A DNA stretch of 64,000 bases, from positions 926,592-990,591 of the forward strand of contig NZ_QCZE01000001.1 in assembly GCF_003075035.1 (NCBI RefSeq). Direction: 5' to 3'. The notes beneath the pieces were generated by a model that did no database searches, was not told the origin of the DNA, and saw only the letters and a program-made list of their open reading frames with translations. The stretch is from Zobellella maritima. Lineage in GTDB: Bacteria > Pseudomonadota > Gammaproteobacteria > Enterobacterales > Aeromonadaceae. A program made the translations under genes and the position numbers. Below, piece after piece: positions 9,968-20,284 of the stretch. Each line of letters starts with the position of its first letter. Positions within the stretch are counted from its first letter, which is position 1.

Positions 9968-10527
9968 CCCGGGCAGAGTTGCTGGCCCGTTTTAACCTGT
10001 TGCCACCCTTATCCGATCCGTTTTTACCCGCCCATGCCCAGGCGGCGGCCGTACTGCTGCCCCTGCTGGAAGGGGCCGGTGGCCTGGAGCTGGTGCTGAC
10101 CCGGCGCAGCCGTCACCTGCGGCACCATCCGGGGCAGGTCAGCTTCCCAGGTGGACGGGTGGAAGAGACCGATATCAGCCTGTGGCATACGGCACTGCGG
10201 GAAAGCGAAGAGGAAATCGGCCTGGATCCGGCCCTGTGTCAGCCGCTGGGGCGTTTGCGCGCCCAATACACCGTCTCCGGTTTTGCGTTGACGCCTTTTG
10301 TCGGGCTGGTGGATGCCAGCGCCCGTTTTACCGCCAACCCCGCCGAGGTCGAAGAGGTTTTTCATGTGCCGCTCGAATATGTGCTCGATCTCAGGCGGCA
10401 TCATCTGTTTACCCTGCGTCGCCGAGGCCGGCTGCATACCGTTTGTTTCATCCCCTGGCAGGGGGTCTGGGTATGGGGAATTACTGCCGCCGTGCTGCAT
10501 CAGTTTGCCCTGCAAGTCGCCAGATAA
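9964..10527 (+). CDS. nudL: Nudix hydrolase NudL, coenzyme A pyrophosphatase-like
   Basis: 187 residues. The CoA-pyrophosphatase signature covers residues 44-64 (LTRRSRHLRHHPGQVSFPGG), followed by a Nudix box around residues 63-87 ending RESEEEIGL. Enzymes of this group cleave CoA into 4'-phosphopantetheine and 3',5'-ADP; E. coli NudL itself is poorly characterised, so the substrate is inferred. The start overlaps the pabB stop (ATGA), implying co-translation. The order pabB-nudL-sdaA is the same as in E. coli. Confidence 0.9.
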   Translation: MTRAELLARFNLLPPLSDPFLPAHAQAAAVLLPLLEGAGGLELVLTRRSRHLRHHPGQVSFPGGRVEETDISLWHTALRESEEEIGLDPALCQPLGRLRAQYTVSGFALTPFVGLVDASARFTANPAEVEEVFHVPLEYVLDLRRHHLFTLRRRGRLHTVCFIPWQGVWVWGITAAVLHQFALQVAR

Positions 10528-10750
10528 GCCGCCCTATTCTTCGTCGTTTCTTTTTTGATCCTCCCTTCTTTCCCTTTGCAGGACAACCCAATAGATTGGT
10601 TATTTGATCTTTTTGGTATTAAAAGCTGACCTCCAGGTGCCTGTGCCTTCGGCCCTAATCCCGTATCCCCATTGGTGTCGGCCCTCACGGATTTGACATT
10701 TCGATCACATCTTCAAAAAATCTTGTTGGGTTGTCGCTAAAAAAAACCTA

Positions 10751-10778
10751 CAATCATTCAATATAAGTTGAATGATTG
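10751..10778. promoter_or_regulatory. Perfect 11-bp palindrome upstream of sdaA
   Basis: CAATCATTCAA, a 6-base spacer TATAAG, then TTGAATGATTG: a perfect inverted repeat 32 bp before the sdaA start. The centre contains TATAAG, which could be a -10 box, so a protein bound here would block RNA polymerase. It is followed by no T-run, so a terminator is unlikely. The regulator is unknown. Confidence 0.55.
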
Positions 10779-10810
10779 CATTCGATACCTGTTGTGCTTG
10801 GAGTGATCAG

Positions 10811-12193
10811 ATGATTAGCGTGTTCGATATGTTCAGTATTGGCATTGGCCCTTCCTCTTCCCATACCGTGGGGCCCATGCGGGCGGCTCATGCCTTTGTG
10901 CAGGCCCTGGCCGAGCAGGATAGCTTGACCCGGATCACCCGGGTCGAGGTCGAACTCTTCGGTTCGCTGGGCCAGACCGGTATCGGTCACGGCACCGGCA
11001 AGGCGGTGATCATGGGCCTGGCCGGCTTTGATCCGGAAAGCGTCGATGTGGAAATGATCCCCGGTTTCCTGGCCGAGGTGGATGCCAGCCAGACCCTGCT
11101 GCTTAACCAGAGCCACCGGGTCGAGTTCCCGCGTACCGGTGCGGTGATCTTTCATCGCCGCAAGACCCTGCCGCTGCACAGCAACGGCATGACCTGCCGT
11201 GCTTTCGCAGGTGACGAGCTGGCGAGCGAACAGTCCTATTATTCCATCGGTGGTGGTTTTGTGGTGAAGGCGGAAGATTTTTCCGACACCAAGAGCCAGG
11301 CTGAAGCCGCGCAGATTTCCAACCCGGCCCCTTATCCCTTCAAGAGCGGTGCCGAGCTGCTGCGCCTGTGCCGTGAAAACGGCATGTCGATCAGCAGCCT
11401 GATGATGGCCAATGAAAAGGTCAATCGCAGCGAGGAAGAGGTAGTACAGGGCTTGCGCGAGATCTGGGCGGTGATGCAGGCCTGCGTCAAACGCGGTTGC
11501 AAAACCGAAGGCATCCTGCCCGGTGGCCTCAAGGTCAGGCGCCGTGCGCCTTCGCTCTACCGTCGCCTGACCAGTGAGTCCCAGTACAACAAGGATCCGC
11601 TGAGTGTGATGGAATGGGTCGACCTGTTCGCCCTGGCGGTCAACGAGGAAAACGCCGCCGGTGGCCGGGTGGTGACGGCGCCGACCAATGGTGCCGCCGG
11701 TATCATTCCCGCCGTGCTCCATTACTACGACAAGTTCGTGCAGCCGGTAGATGACGATGCCCTGGTGCAGTATTTCCTGACCGCCGCCGCCATCGGCATC
11801 CTGTACAAGGAAAATGCCTCCATTTCCGGTGCCGAAGTCGGTTGCCAGGGCGAGGTGGGGGTGGCCTGTTCCATGGCGGCCGGTGCCCTGACCGCCGTGG
11901 TGGGCGGAACCATCGACCATGTGGAAAATGCCGCCGAAATCGGCATGGAGCACAACCTGGGCCTGACCTGCGATCCGGTCGGCGGCCTGGTGCAGGTGCC
12001 CTGCATCGAGCGCAACGCCATGGGCTCGGTCAAGGCCATCAATGCCAGTCGCCTGGCCCTGCGTGGTGATGGTTCCCACAAGGTCTCCCTCGACAAGGTG
12101 ATCAAGACCATGCGCGATACCGGCATGGACATGAAAACCAAGTACAAGGAAACCGCCCGTGGCGGCCTGGCTGTAAACATTATCGAATGTTAA
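10811..12193 (+). CDS. sdaA: L-serine ammonia-lyase (serine deaminase)
   Basis: 460 residues, single-chain iron-sulfur L-serine deaminase converting serine to pyruvate and ammonia. The N-terminal half has the [12 protein letters not shown] signature. The C-terminal half carries the cysteine-bearing cluster motifs [10 protein letters not shown] and [15 protein letters not shown] 10811 is chosen because [18 protein letters not shown] is the family N-terminus and a GGAG sits 9 bases upstream; an upstream in-frame ATG at 10772 lies within the palindrome. It is third in the pabB-nudL-sdaA order, but a 283-bp gap suggests its own promoter. A strong terminator follows. Confidence 0.95.
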   Translation: MISVFDMFSIGIGPSSSHTVGPMRAAHAFVQALAEQDSLTRITRVEVELFGSLGQTGIGHGTGKAVIMGLAGFDPESVDVEMIPGFLAEVDASQTLLLNQSHRVEFPRTGAVIFHRRKTLPLHSNGMTCRAFAGDELASEQSYYSIGGGFVVKAEDFSDTKSQAEAAQISNPAPYPFKSGAELLRLCRENGMSISSLMMANEKVNRSEEEVVQGLREIWAVMQACVKRGCKTEGILPGGLKVRRRAPSLYRRLTSESQYNKDPLSVMEWVDLFALAVNEENAAGGRVVTAPTNGAAGIIPAVLHYYDKFVQPVDDDALVQYFLTAAAIGILYKENASISGAEVGCQGEVGVACSMAAGALTAVVGGTIDHVENAAEIGMEHNLGLTCDPVGGLVQVPCIERNAMGSVKAINASRLALRGDGSHKVSLDKVIKTMRDTGMDMKTKYKETARGGLAVNIIEC

Positions 12194-12230
12194 AAGCCTA
12201 TAAGCTATAAGCGCTCAGCTGCAAGTAGCA

Positions 12231-12255
12231 AAAAGCCCGGCAATGCCGGGCTTTT
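12231..12255. terminator. Bidirectional intrinsic terminator between sdaA and metG
   Basis: AAAAGCCCGGC, a 3-base loop, GCCGGGCTTTT. The stem is GC-rich and flanked by A-run and T-run, so it can end sdaA on the plus strand and metG on the minus strand. Confidence 0.85.
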
Positions 12256-12288
12256 CTCTTTCTGCTTAAAGCTTACCGCTTTAAGCCG

Positions 12289-14325
12289 TTACTTGATCCG
12301 CATTCCCGGCTGGGCACCTTCGTGGGGTTCGAGGATCCACAGGTCCTTGCCGCCCGGGCCGGCGGCCAGCACCATGCCTTCGCTTATGCCGAAGCGCATC
12401 TTGCGCGGCGCCAGGTTGGCGACCATCACCGTCAGCTTGCCTTCCAGGTCTTCGGGGTTATAGGCGGACTTGATGCCGGCGAATACCTGGCGGGTTTCTC
12501 CCCCCAGATCCAGCTGCAGCCTGAGCAGCTTATCGGCCTTGGGCACGGCTTCGGCTTTCTTGATCAGCGCCACCCGCAGGTCGACTTTGGCGAAGTCGTC
12601 GAAGTCGATGGTGTCGCCGATAGGGTCGTCGGCCAGCGGCCCGGTGGCCTTGGCGACTTTGGCCTGCTCGGCGACCAGATCTTCTTTCGAGGCCTCAACC
12701 ATGGCGGCGACCTTGTCGCCGTCGATGCGGCTGAACAGGGCGCTGAACTTGTTGACCTTGTGGCCCAGCAACGGCTCGGCTACCGCGTCCCAGCGCAATT
12801 CGCTGTTGAGGAAGGCCTCGGCCCGTTCGGCCAGTTTCGGCATCACCGGCTTGAGGTAGGTCAGCAGTACCCGGAACAGGTTGATACCCATAGAGCAGAT
12901 GGCCTGCAGTTCGGCGTCCTGGCCTTCCTGTTTGGCGACCACCCAGGGCGCCTTGTCATCCACATAGCGGTTGGCCTTGTCGGCCAACGCCATGATGTCG
13001 CGGATGGCGCGCCCAAACTCGCGCTGCTCGTAGGCGTCACCGATGCGGCCGGCGGCCTCGACAAACTCCCGGTACAGGGCCGGTTCGGCACATTCGGCCG
13101 ACAGCACACCCTCGAAGCGCTTATGAATAAAGCCGGCGTTGCGCGATGCCAGGTTGACCAGCTTGTTGACCACGTCGCTGTTGACCCGGGCGATAAAGTC
13201 ATCCAGGTTCAGATCCAGATCATCGATGCGGCTGGACAGCTTGGCGGCGTAGTAATAGCGCAGGCACTCGGGATCCAGGTGGTCCAGATAGGTGCCGGCC
13301 TTGATGAAGGTGCCCTTGGACTTGGACATCTTGGCGCCGTTGACGGTGACATAGCCGTGCACAAAGATATTGGACGGTTTGCGGAAGTCGCTGCCTTCCA
13401 GCATGGCGGGCCAGAACAGGCTGTGGAAGTAGACAATGTCCTTGCCGATGAAGTGATACAGTTCTGTGCTGCTGTCCTTGTTCCAGTACTCGTCGAAGCT
13501 CAGATCGCCCCGCCTGTCGCAGTAGTTCTTGAACGAGCCCATGTAGCCGATGGGCGCATCCAGCCAGACATAAAAATACTTGCCCGGGGCATCGGGGATC
13601 TCGAAACCGAAGTAGGGGGCATCGCGGGTGATGTCCCACTGCTGCAGGCCGGATTCGAACCACTCACCCATCTTGTTGGCGGTTTCTTCCTGCAGGGCTC
13701 CGGAGCGGGTCCAGGCCTTGAGCATGCCCTCGAACTGGGGCAGGTCGAAGAAGAAGTGCTCGGTTTCCTTCATGACCGGCGTGGCGCCCGACACTGCGGA
13801 CCTGGGATCGATAAGTTCCACCGGGCTGTAGGTGGCGCCACACACTTCGCAGTTGTCGCCGTATTGATCTTCCGCCTTGCAGCTGGGACAGGTGCCCTTG
13901 ACGAAACGGTCCGGCAGAAACATGGCCTGTTCGGGATCGAACAGCTGGGAGATGGTCCGGCTCTGGATAAAGCCATTGGACTTGAGCCTGCCGTAGATCA
14001 GGGCCGCCAGCTCCCGGTTTTCCGGGCTGTGGGTGGAATGATAGTTGTCGAAGCTGATGTTGAAGCGATCGAAGTCGGTCTTGTGCTCCTGCTGCACGGC
14101 GGCAATCATGGCTTCGGTATCGACCCCCAGCTGCTGGGCCTTGAGCATGATGGGTGTGCCATGGGCGTCGTCGGCGCAGATGAAATGGACCTGATGACCA
14201 CGCATTCGCTGGTAGCGAACCCAGATGTCGGCCTGAATGTGCTCCAGCATATGGCCAAGGTGGATCGAGCCATTGGCATAGGGAAGGGCGCAGGTTACGA
14301 GAATCTTACGTGGATCGGTGGCCAT
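12289..14325 (-). CDS. metG: Methionyl-tRNA synthetase
   Basis: 678 residues from ATG 14325; an alternative ATG lies three codons upstream at 14334. The class I signatures are HLGH (residues 22-25) and KMSKS (332-336). Four zinc-binding cysteines sit at about 146, 149, 159 and 162 in a CPSC...CEVC knuckle, as in the E. coli-type enzyme. The C-terminal 110 residues form the Trbp111-like tRNA-binding domain used for dimerisation. It charges tRNA-Met, including the initiator tRNA encoded at the right end of this window. It is divergent from mrp, as in E. coli. Confidence 0.96.
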   Translation of the reverse strand: MATDPRKILVTCALPYANGSIHLGHMLEHIQADIWVRYQRMRGHQVHFICADDAHGTPIMLKAQQLGVDTEAMIAAVQQEHKTDFDRFNISFDNYHSTHSPENRELAALIYGRLKSNGFIQSRTISQLFDPEQAMFLPDRFVKGTCPSCKAEDQYGDNCEVCGATYSPVELIDPRSAVSGATPVMKETEHFFFDLPQFEGMLKAWTRSGALQEETANKMGEWFESGLQQWDITRDAPYFGFEIPDAPGKYFYVWLDAPIGYMGSFKNYCDRRGDLSFDEYWNKDSSTELYHFIGKDIVYFHSLFWPAMLEGSDFRKPSNIFVHGYVTVNGAKMSKSKGTFIKAGTYLDHLDPECLRYYYAAKLSSRIDDLDLNLDDFIARVNSDVVNKLVNLASRNAGFIHKRFEGVLSAECAEPALYREFVEAAGRIGDAYEQREFGRAIRDIMALADKANRYVDDKAPWVVAKQEGQDAELQAICSMGINLFRVLLTYLKPVMPKLAERAEAFLNSELRWDAVAEPLLGHKVNKFSALFSRIDGDKVAAMVEASKEDLVAEQAKVAKATGPLADDPIGDTIDFDDFAKVDLRVALIKKAEAVPKADKLLRLQLDLGGETRQVFAGIKSAYNPEDLEGKLTVMVANLAPRKMRFGISEGMVLAAGPGGKDLWILEPHEGAQPGMRIK

Positions 14326-14471
14326 AGTTTCCATCTTGTTGAATGAGTTGAATGAATCGCGTGGGACCCAGCATGTTACCCGAGATTGTCCGGCGGGCCA
14401 AGGAGAGGAGGCTCGCGGTGCATGGCGTACCGCGGGACTGTCGATGATCCCGGGTGCTGTGGCTCATTACG

Positions 14472-14490
14472 GGTATATAATTGCGCCGCC
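14472..14490 (+). promoter_or_regulatory. Candidate mrp promoter -10 with GC-rich discriminator
   Basis: TATAAT at 14476-14481 is followed directly by TGCGCCGCC. No good -35 is visible. It would give an mrp leader of about 90 bases. The same -10/GCGCC pattern occurs before efp, yceD and rluC. Confidence 0.45.
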
Positions 14491-14575
14491 GGGTGGGATT
14501 AAGCGGGGGGAGCGTTTCGTCGGCCCGGGCTTTTTGATAGAGTGCAGGCAGGTATACCAGCAGGTAGCAGCATCC

Positions 14576-15649
14576 ATGATAAAAGAGCAAGTAACCGCCA
14601 GACTTGAGCAGTTTAAACCTGAACACTGGCAAAAAGATCCGGTGAGTGCCGGTTTTGTACGGGCCATCGACATGGCCGACGGCGTACTGGGTATTCGCCT
14701 GGTCCTGCCCTTTGCCGACAGCGCGGTACTCGACAGCTTCAAGAGCCTGGATGCCGAGTTGTGTCGCCTGAGCGGGGCTCATGCGGTTAACTGGGAGCTG
14801 CGTATCGATGTTGCCACCCTGGCTCGGGCCAACGAAGCCCAGGGAATTGGCGGGGTACGCAATATCATAGCGGTGTCGTCCGGCAAGGGTGGGGTCGGCA
14901 AATCGACCACCGCCGTCAACCTGGCCCTGGCGCTTAAACGCCAGGGCGCGCGGGTCGGCCTGCTCGATGCCGATATCTATGGTCCTTCCGTCCCCATGAT
15001 GCTGGGAGTGAGTGATGCCAAGCCCCAGAGCGAAGACGGCAAGACCATGACTCCGATCCAGGCCCATGGGCTGGTGGCCAACAGCATCGGCTTCCTGGTC
15101 GGTGCCAATGACGCCACCGTCTGGCGCGGTCCCATGGCCAGCAAGGCGCTGACCCAGATCCTGCGGGAGACCCGCTGGGGTGAGCTCGACTACCTGGTGG
15201 TCGATCTGCCGCCGGGGACCGGTGACATCCAGATCACCATTTCCCAACAGGTGCCGACCACAGGCGCGCTGGTGGTGACCACACCGCAAAACGTGGCCCT
15301 GGCCGATGCCGTCAAGGGCATCAACATGTTCGGCAAGGTGAATATTCCGGTACTGGGGGTGATCGAAAACATGAGTTACCACCAGTGCAGCCGGTGCGGT
15401 CATCAGGAAGCCCTGTTCGGGGAAGGTGGCGGAGCCCGGGTTGCCGGTGAACAGCAGGTCGCCCTGCTCGGCCGTCTGCCACTGGATGTGAATATCTGCC
15501 GGCATATGGATCAGGGGACGCCGACCCTGGTGGCGGACCCGGATGGTCATATAGCCCAGGCCTATCTGGATATTGCCGCCCGGGTGGCGGCGGGGTTGTA
15601 TTTTGCAGGCAAGTCCATTCCCACCAGCTTATATACCAAGCTGGTATAG
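14576..15649 (+). CDS. apbC: Iron-sulfur cluster carrier protein Mrp/ApbC
   Basis: 357 residues. An N-terminal MIP18-like (DUF59) domain spans about residues 1-80. It is followed by a P-loop ATPase of the Mrp/NBP35 type with the deviant Walker A GKGGVGKS (103-110). A CxxC pair (QCSRCG) near the C-terminal third can hold a bridging 4Fe-4S cluster for transfer to target proteins. ATG 14576 is chosen because MIKEQVTARLEQF is where similarity begins; the frame is open much further upstream through the metG/mrp divergent region. Cytoplasmic. Confidence 0.93.
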   Translation: MIKEQVTARLEQFKPEHWQKDPVSAGFVRAIDMADGVLGIRLVLPFADSAVLDSFKSLDAELCRLSGAHAVNWELRIDVATLARANEAQGIGGVRNIIAVSSGKGGVGKSTTAVNLALALKRQGARVGLLDADIYGPSVPMMLGVSDAKPQSEDGKTMTPIQAHGLVANSIGFLVGANDATVWRGPMASKALTQILRETRWGELDYLVVDLPPGTGDIQITISQQVPTTGALVVTTPQNVALADAVKGINMFGKVNIPVLGVIENMSYHQCSRCGHQEALFGEGGGARVAGEQQVALLGRLPLDVNICRHMDQGTPTLVADPDGHIAQAYLDIAARVAAGLYFAGKSIPTSLYTKLV

Positions 15650-15766
15650 CGCCTCGGGGCACTGCTGTCCCGTGGGCATCCGGCCACGCCCGTTCGTCAA
15701 TTGGCGAGCGGCCGTGGCCGGCTCGTTATTATTAAGCCTATCTGGCTGTCATATTTAGAGGTTGTT

Positions 15767-16411
15767 ATGTCAGAGCCAAGCCGCAGCTGTGTCATTATCG
15801 GCATTGCCGGTGCGTCTGCTTCCGGAAAAAGTTTGATTGCCCAGACCATTTACCAAGAGTTGATTGCAGAGCTGGATGCCGCCGAAATCGGCGTGATAAG
15901 CGAAGACTGTTATTACCGGGATCAAAGCCAGCTGACCATGGACGAGCGGCTGAAAACCAATTATGACCATCCCAAGGCGCTGGATCATGAGCTGCTGGCA
16001 GCCCATTTGCAGCTGTTGAGAGAGGGCCAATCGGTGGATATTCCCCAATATTCCTATGTGGCCCATACCCGCACCCCGGAAACCATTCGCTTCGCCCCGA
16101 AAAAGGTCATCATCCTTGAAGGCATATTGCTGCTGACCGATCCCGGGCTCCGTGACCTGATGGATGCCACTATCTTTATGGATACCCCGCTGGATATTTG
16201 TCTGATCCGCCGTCTGCAGCGGGATGTCGAAGAACGGGGCCGCTCCATGGAGTCGGTCCTGCAACAATACCGGGAAACGGTCAGACCCATGTTTTTGCGG
16301 TTTATCGAGCCTTCCAAGCAATACGCGGACATCATAGTGCCCCGGGGCGGCAAAAACCGCATCGCCACCGATATGATCAAGTCCCGGATCCGCCATCTGC
16401 TGATGGATTAA
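15767..16411 (+). CDS. udk: Uridine kinase
   Basis: 214 residues. Phosphorylates uridine and cytidine to UMP and CMP for pyrimidine salvage. The P-loop GASASGKS is at residues 15-22, and the uridine kinase signature [10 protein letters not shown] and DHPKALD stretch follow. ATG 15767 is preceded by GAGG 7 bases upstream. The order mrp-udk-dcd-asmA is close to E. coli, where udk, dcd and asmA also lie together. The gap to dcd is 21 bp, so co-transcription is likely. Confidence 0.95.
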   Translation: MSEPSRSCVIIGIAGASASGKSLIAQTIYQELIAELDAAEIGVISEDCYYRDQSQLTMDERLKTNYDHPKALDHELLAAHLQLLREGQSVDIPQYSYVAHTRTPETIRFAPKKVIILEGILLLTDPGLRDLMDATIFMDTPLDICLIRRLQRDVEERGRSMESVLQQYRETVRPMFLRFIEPSKQYADIIVPRGGKNRIATDMIKSRIRHLLMD

Positions 16412-16432
16412 TGTTCAGTTTAAGGAGTTGTA

Positions 16433-17014
16433 ATGCGTCTTTGTGACCGTGATATCAAGCTGATGCTGGCCGAGGGCAGGATCCGTATCGTGCCCGAGCC
16501 GCTGCCCGAACGCATCAGCGGCGTCAGCCTGGATGTGCTGTTGGGTAATGAGTTCCGGGTATTCCAGGATCATACCGCCCCCTATATTGATCTGAGTGGT
16601 CCCGGCGCTCAGGTGTCCGAAGCCATCAACCGGGTGATGAGCGACGAGATCTTTATACCCGATGGCGAAGCCTTCTTCCTGCACCCGGGCGAACTGGCCC
16701 TCGCGGTGACACATGAATCCGTCACCCTGCCGGATGATATCGTCGGCTGGCTCGACGGACGTTCTTCCCTGGCCCGCCTGGGCCTGATGGTGCATGTTAC
16801 CGCCCACCGTATCGATCCCGGTTGGTCCGGGCGCATCGTGCTGGAGTTTTACAACAGCGGCAAGCTGCCTCTGGCGCTGCGACCCAAAATGGTGATCGGG
16901 GCGCTGAATTTTGAAACCATGTCGGGCCCGGCCGAACGGCCTTACATGAGTCGCTCCAATGCCAAGTACAAGGCGCAGAAAGGAGCTGACGCCAGCCGCA
17001 TCAATCAGGACTAA
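16433..17014 (+). CDS. dcd: dCTP deaminase
   Basis: 193 residues, equal to E. coli Dcd. Converts dCTP to dUTP, the main source of dUMP for thymidylate synthesis in enterics. The core motif [20 protein letters not shown] and the catalytic Glu138 in IVLEFYNSG are present. AAGGAG lies 6 bases before the ATG. It sits between udk and asmA with short gaps (21 and 26 bp), consistent with one transcript. Confidence 0.96.
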   Translation: MRLCDRDIKLMLAEGRIRIVPEPLPERISGVSLDVLLGNEFRVFQDHTAPYIDLSGPGAQVSEAINRVMSDEIFIPDGEAFFLHPGELALAVTHESVTLPDDIVGWLDGRSSLARLGLMVHVTAHRIDPGWSGRIVLEFYNSGKLPLALRPKMVIGALNFETMSGPAERPYMSRSNAKYKAQKGADASRINQD

Positions 17015-17040
17015 AAGAACAACTCAACAGGATAATAACA

Positions 17041-18951
17041 ATGAAAAAGCTGCTTTATTTTTTGGGCGCCTTGGTGTTGGTGGTGGTGCTGGCCCTGGTG
17101 GTGCTGGTTCAGCTGGTGGACACCAACAGGGTCAAGCGGGTGATGATCGAGCAGGTTCGGGAGCGGACCGGCCGTACCCTGGTGATCGAGGGCGACATCA
17201 GCTGGCGGTTTTTCCCCTCGGTTGGCTTTACCCTGGGCAAGGCCGCCTTGCTCAATCCGGAGGGGTTTGCCGAGGGGGCGACCCTGTCCATCGGCGAGGC
17301 CAGCCTGGACGTGGCCCTGATGCCCTTGCTGGATAACCGCATCGATATCGGCGAGGCGGTGCTGAAGAAAGCCCGCCTCCATCTGCTGACCCGGGCCGAT
17401 GGGAAAGGCAACCTGGATGACTTGAGCGAGCTGGGCCGGCAACCGGAGCAGGCGGGCTCTGCCGGTGACAAGCAGCCGGAGGACGCTTCCCGGCGGGATC
17501 CGCTGGTTATCAGCCTGGCCGGGGTGAGGGTGGAAGACGCGGAAGTGATCCTGCAGGATGAACGCAATGACAGCCTGACCCGCATCAACCAGGTCAACCT
17601 GCAACTGGACCGCTTTGCCCCCGGCGAGTTTGTGCCGGTGAGCCTGTCGGGCGATTTGTTTCGGGATGAAATCCAGGCCAAGATCGACAGCCAGGGGCGG
17701 TTACGGCTCTCTCCCGAATTCGACCGGCTGCAACTTGAGGGGCTGGAGCTGAACATGGATGCTCGGGGGCGGGCCCTGCCGGGCAATAAACAGCTGCAAC
17801 TGACCGGATCGCTGGATTATCTACTGGACAAAAAAACCGCCAGTGTCAGTGATATGCAGCTGACCCTGGGCGCTCTGACGGTACAGGGCGAACTGTCCGT
17901 CAGTCATACCCCTGTGCCAGTGGTGCGTTTTGAGCTGGCGACCGAGTTGCTGGACCTGGATACCCTGATGGCGGAGTGGTCGCTGGTGGATGACGCACAG
18001 GGCGAGGAGGCCGAGGCGCCCGCCGTGCCGGTGAGCCATAATGGCCAGCCGGCTCCGGCCAATTTGAGTTTCCTGAAAAACCTGGATTTGTCCGGTACCC
18101 TGCAGGCCGACAAGGTCCTGGTCCAGGGGATGGAGCTTGAGCAGCTGCGTCTCCTGCTGAAGGTGGCGCAAGGCAAACTCCAGATCGAAGAGGCCGAGGC
18201 CGGTCTCTATCAGGGAAAGATACAGACCAGTGGCGAGCTGGATGTCAACCAGCGTCCGGTCGCCTTCCGGGTGCATAAACAGCTGGAACAGGTGGATGCC
18301 CGCCAGTTTCTGCAGGCCGCGCTGGACGTCGATCATCTGGCGGGCAGCGCCGATCTGACCCTGGATTTGCAGGGGCGGGGTCTGGATGCCGATAGCGTAA
18401 AGCAGAGCCTCAAGGGCAGCAGCCAGCTGCGTATTCGGGACGGTGCCCTGTATGGGGTGAATATTCCCGCCCTGCTTCGCCGTGGTTATGCCCAGGTCAA
18501 GGGCCTGCCCTTGCCGGATGAAGACGCGGTGAAAAAAACCGACTTCAGTGCCCTGACGGCGGATTTTATCGTCGGCAAGGGGCTGATCAGTACCGATAAT
18601 CTGAGGATGGCATCTCCCTTGCTGCGTCTGCATGGGGCGGGCGAGGCCCGCCTGCAGGATAGCTCGCTGGATTTTCTGCTGGATACCGCCATCGTCGGCA
18701 CCCTCAAGGGCCAGGACGGCAAGACCCTGGACGAGCTGAAGGGCATCACGATACCCTTGCGCATTACCGGCACCTATCAGGAACCCAAATATGGCCTGGA
18801 TATGCAGCTGGTGTTTGAACGCTATCTGCAGGACAAGGTGGACAAGGAGGCCGAGCGTCTGAGCGAGAAACTCGGTGAAAAGCTGGATGACAAGCTGGGA
18901 GATAAACTGAAGGAGAAGTTGCCCGGCCTGCTGGACAAGCTGAAACTCTAG
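17041..18951 (+). CDS. asmA: AsmA family inner-membrane protein
   Basis: 636 residues. One N-terminal transmembrane segment (about residues 4-24) anchors a large periplasmic domain. The N-terminal AsmA core (VDTNRVKRVMIEQVRERTGRTL) is followed by a long beta-rich region and a C-terminal AsmA-like block containing LKGSSQLRIRDGALYGVNIP. AsmA-like proteins resemble bridge-type lipid transporters and affect outer-membrane assembly. The C-terminus is unusually charged, a run of lysine/aspartate/leucine repeats (EKLDDKLGDKLKEKL) that should form an amphipathic helix. A strong terminator follows. Confidence 0.9.
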   Translation: MKKLLYFLGALVLVVVLALVVLVQLVDTNRVKRVMIEQVRERTGRTLVIEGDISWRFFPSVGFTLGKAALLNPEGFAEGATLSIGEASLDVALMPLLDNRIDIGEAVLKKARLHLLTRADGKGNLDDLSELGRQPEQAGSAGDKQPEDASRRDPLVISLAGVRVEDAEVILQDERNDSLTRINQVNLQLDRFAPGEFVPVSLSGDLFRDEIQAKIDSQGRLRLSPEFDRLQLEGLELNMDARGRALPGNKQLQLTGSLDYLLDKKTASVSDMQLTLGALTVQGELSVSHTPVPVVRFELATELLDLDTLMAEWSLVDDAQGEEAEAPAVPVSHNGQPAPANLSFLKNLDLSGTLQADKVLVQGMELEQLRLLLKVAQGKLQIEEAEAGLYQGKIQTSGELDVNQRPVAFRVHKQLEQVDARQFLQAALDVDHLAGSADLTLDLQGRGLDADSVKQSLKGSSQLRIRDGALYGVNIPALLRRGYAQVKGLPLPDEDAVKKTDFSALTADFIVGKGLISTDNLRMASPLLRLHGAGEARLQDSSLDFLLDTAIVGTLKGQDGKTLDELKGITIPLRITGTYQEPKYGLDMQLVFERYLQDKVDKEAERLSEKLGEKLDDKLGDKLKEKLPGLLDKLKL

Positions 18952-18974
18952 TTTCGGTACTGCCTGCCCCGAGA

Positions 18975-19028
18975 GGCCCGTCCCTGTAATGATATCTCGC
19001 TATCATTTCGGGGGGCGGGCCTTATTTT
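18975..19028 (+). terminator. Two-part hairpin terminator after asmA
   Basis: An outer 10-bp stem (GGCCCGTCCC with GGGGCGGGCC, one G-U pair) encloses a second 7-bp stem (AATGATA with TATCATT). It is followed by TTATTTTATT. It lies 23 bp after the asmA stop and isolates asmA from earP. Confidence 0.75.
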
Positions 19029-19076
19029 ATTCCGGTGCTGACCGGATTCAACCGATCGTGACTGGAGGCAATGGGG

Positions 19077-20237
19077 ATGACTAACCCACAACGGGGGCGA
19101 CGCTGGGATCTGTTCTGCAGCGTGGTCGATAACTACGGCGACATCGGTGTCTGCTGGCGGCTGGCCCGGCAGCTGGTGGCCGAGTTTGGTCTGGAGGTAC
19201 GACTGTGGGTCGATGATCTGCACAGCTTCCAGCGGTTGCTGCCGGGGCTGGATACGGAGCGGGAGCAGCAAAGCTGGCTTGGTGTCCGCGTGTGTCGTTG
19301 GCGTGAGCCGTTTGAGACGGAGCCATCGGTGGCGGAAGTGGTGATCGAAGCCTTTGCCTGTACCCTGCCTGCCTCTTATCTCGCGGCCATGGCGGCGTGC
19401 AAGCGGATGCCTGTGTGGATCAACCTGGAGTACCTGAGTGCGGAAGCCTGGGTCGGGGAATGTCACGGCCTGGCCTCGCCCCATCCACAGCTGCCGTTGT
19501 GCACATATTTCTTCTTTCCGGGCTTCGGAGCAGAGACCGGCGGGCTCTTGCGTGAACGGGAACTGCTCGAACGGCGCCGGGCCTTCCAGTGCGACGGTGC
19601 CGGGCGGGCAGATTTCTGGCGAGGACTCGACTTACCTCAACCGGCTAACGGGGAGCTCCGCTTGTCACTGTTCAGTTATGGCTGTGCCGAGCTGCCGGCC
19701 TTGCTCCGGTGTTGGAGCGAGTCACCGCGACCGGTGTTTTGTCTGCTGCCTGAAGGACGCCAAGCCGAGCCGGTGGCCCACTGGTTCGGGCAGGCACAGG
19801 CAGAGCCCGGCGCCCACTGGCAACGGGGAAATCTGCAGGTACGGGTGATGCCCTTTCTCGAGCAGGACCATTACGACCGACTGTTATGGGCCTGCGATCT
19901 GAACCTGGTACGTGGTGAGGACTCGTTTGTACGTGCCCAGTGGGCAGGGCGGCCGCTGGTCTGGCAACTGTACCGACAGCAGGAAAATGCGCATCGGACC
20001 AAGCTGGAGGCTTTTCTGGAACGCTATACCGCCGGGCTGGCACCTGAGCCCGCCCGCGCCCTGTGTGATTTCTGGCGGGCCTGGGATCGTGAGGCGGGTG
20101 TTGTCACTGCCTGGCCCGGCTTTATCGCCCATTATGATGCCTTGATGTGCCATGCAGAAGGCTGGATTGAACGGCAAAAAAAAGTCGGTGATCTGGCGAC
20201 GAATCTAGTGCAGTTTTGTCGGGGATGCAGGCTATAA
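19077..20237 (+). CDS. earP: EF-P arginine rhamnosyltransferase EarP
   Basis: 386 residues, the length of the EarP (DUF2331) family. It is a GT-B inverting glycosyltransferase that adds rhamnose from dTDP-L-rhamnose to Arg32 of elongation factor P. The N-terminal catalytic region [20 protein letters not shown] contains Asp18 and Asp22, equivalent to the essential Asp13 and Asp17 of Pseudomonas EarP. The C-terminal [16 protein letters not shown] contains the nucleotide-sugar-contacting glutamate. ATG 19077 is chosen over 19071 because GGAGG at 19064-19068 is correctly spaced only for 19077. Its substrate gene efp is directly downstream. Confidence 0.95.
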   Translation: MTNPQRGRRWDLFCSVVDNYGDIGVCWRLARQLVAEFGLEVRLWVDDLHSFQRLLPGLDTEREQQSWLGVRVCRWREPFETEPSVAEVVIEAFACTLPASYLAAMAACKRMPVWINLEYLSAEAWVGECHGLASPHPQLPLCTYFFFPGFGAETGGLLRERELLERRRAFQCDGAGRADFWRGLDLPQPANGELRLSLFSYGCAELPALLRCWSESPRPVFCLLPEGRQAEPVAHWFGQAQAEPGAHWQRGNLQVRVMPFLEQDHYDRLLWACDLNLVRGEDSFVRAQWAGRPLVWQLYRQQENAHRTKLEAFLERYTAGLAPEPARALCDFWRAWDREAGVVTAWPGFIAHYDALMCHAEGWIERQKKVGDLATNLVQFCRGCRL

Positions 20238-20246
20238 TCGCGCCGA
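20231..20246 (+). promoter_or_regulatory. efp promoter -10 with GC-rich discriminator
   Basis: TATAAT at 20233-20238 is followed by CGCGCCG. It overlaps the last codons of earP. The -35 is poorly conserved. The GC-rich segment between -10 and start is typical of promoters under stringent control (established for E. coli). Confidence 0.6.
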
Positions 20247-20284
20247 TTTTTTCCCCTTTCCAACACCGAGATTGCAACACCATG

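Noticed and set aside
12322..14346. 674-codon plus-strand frame opposite metG
   Set aside because: MetG is unmistakable on the minus strand, with all catalytic motifs. Long antisense frames are common at this GC content.
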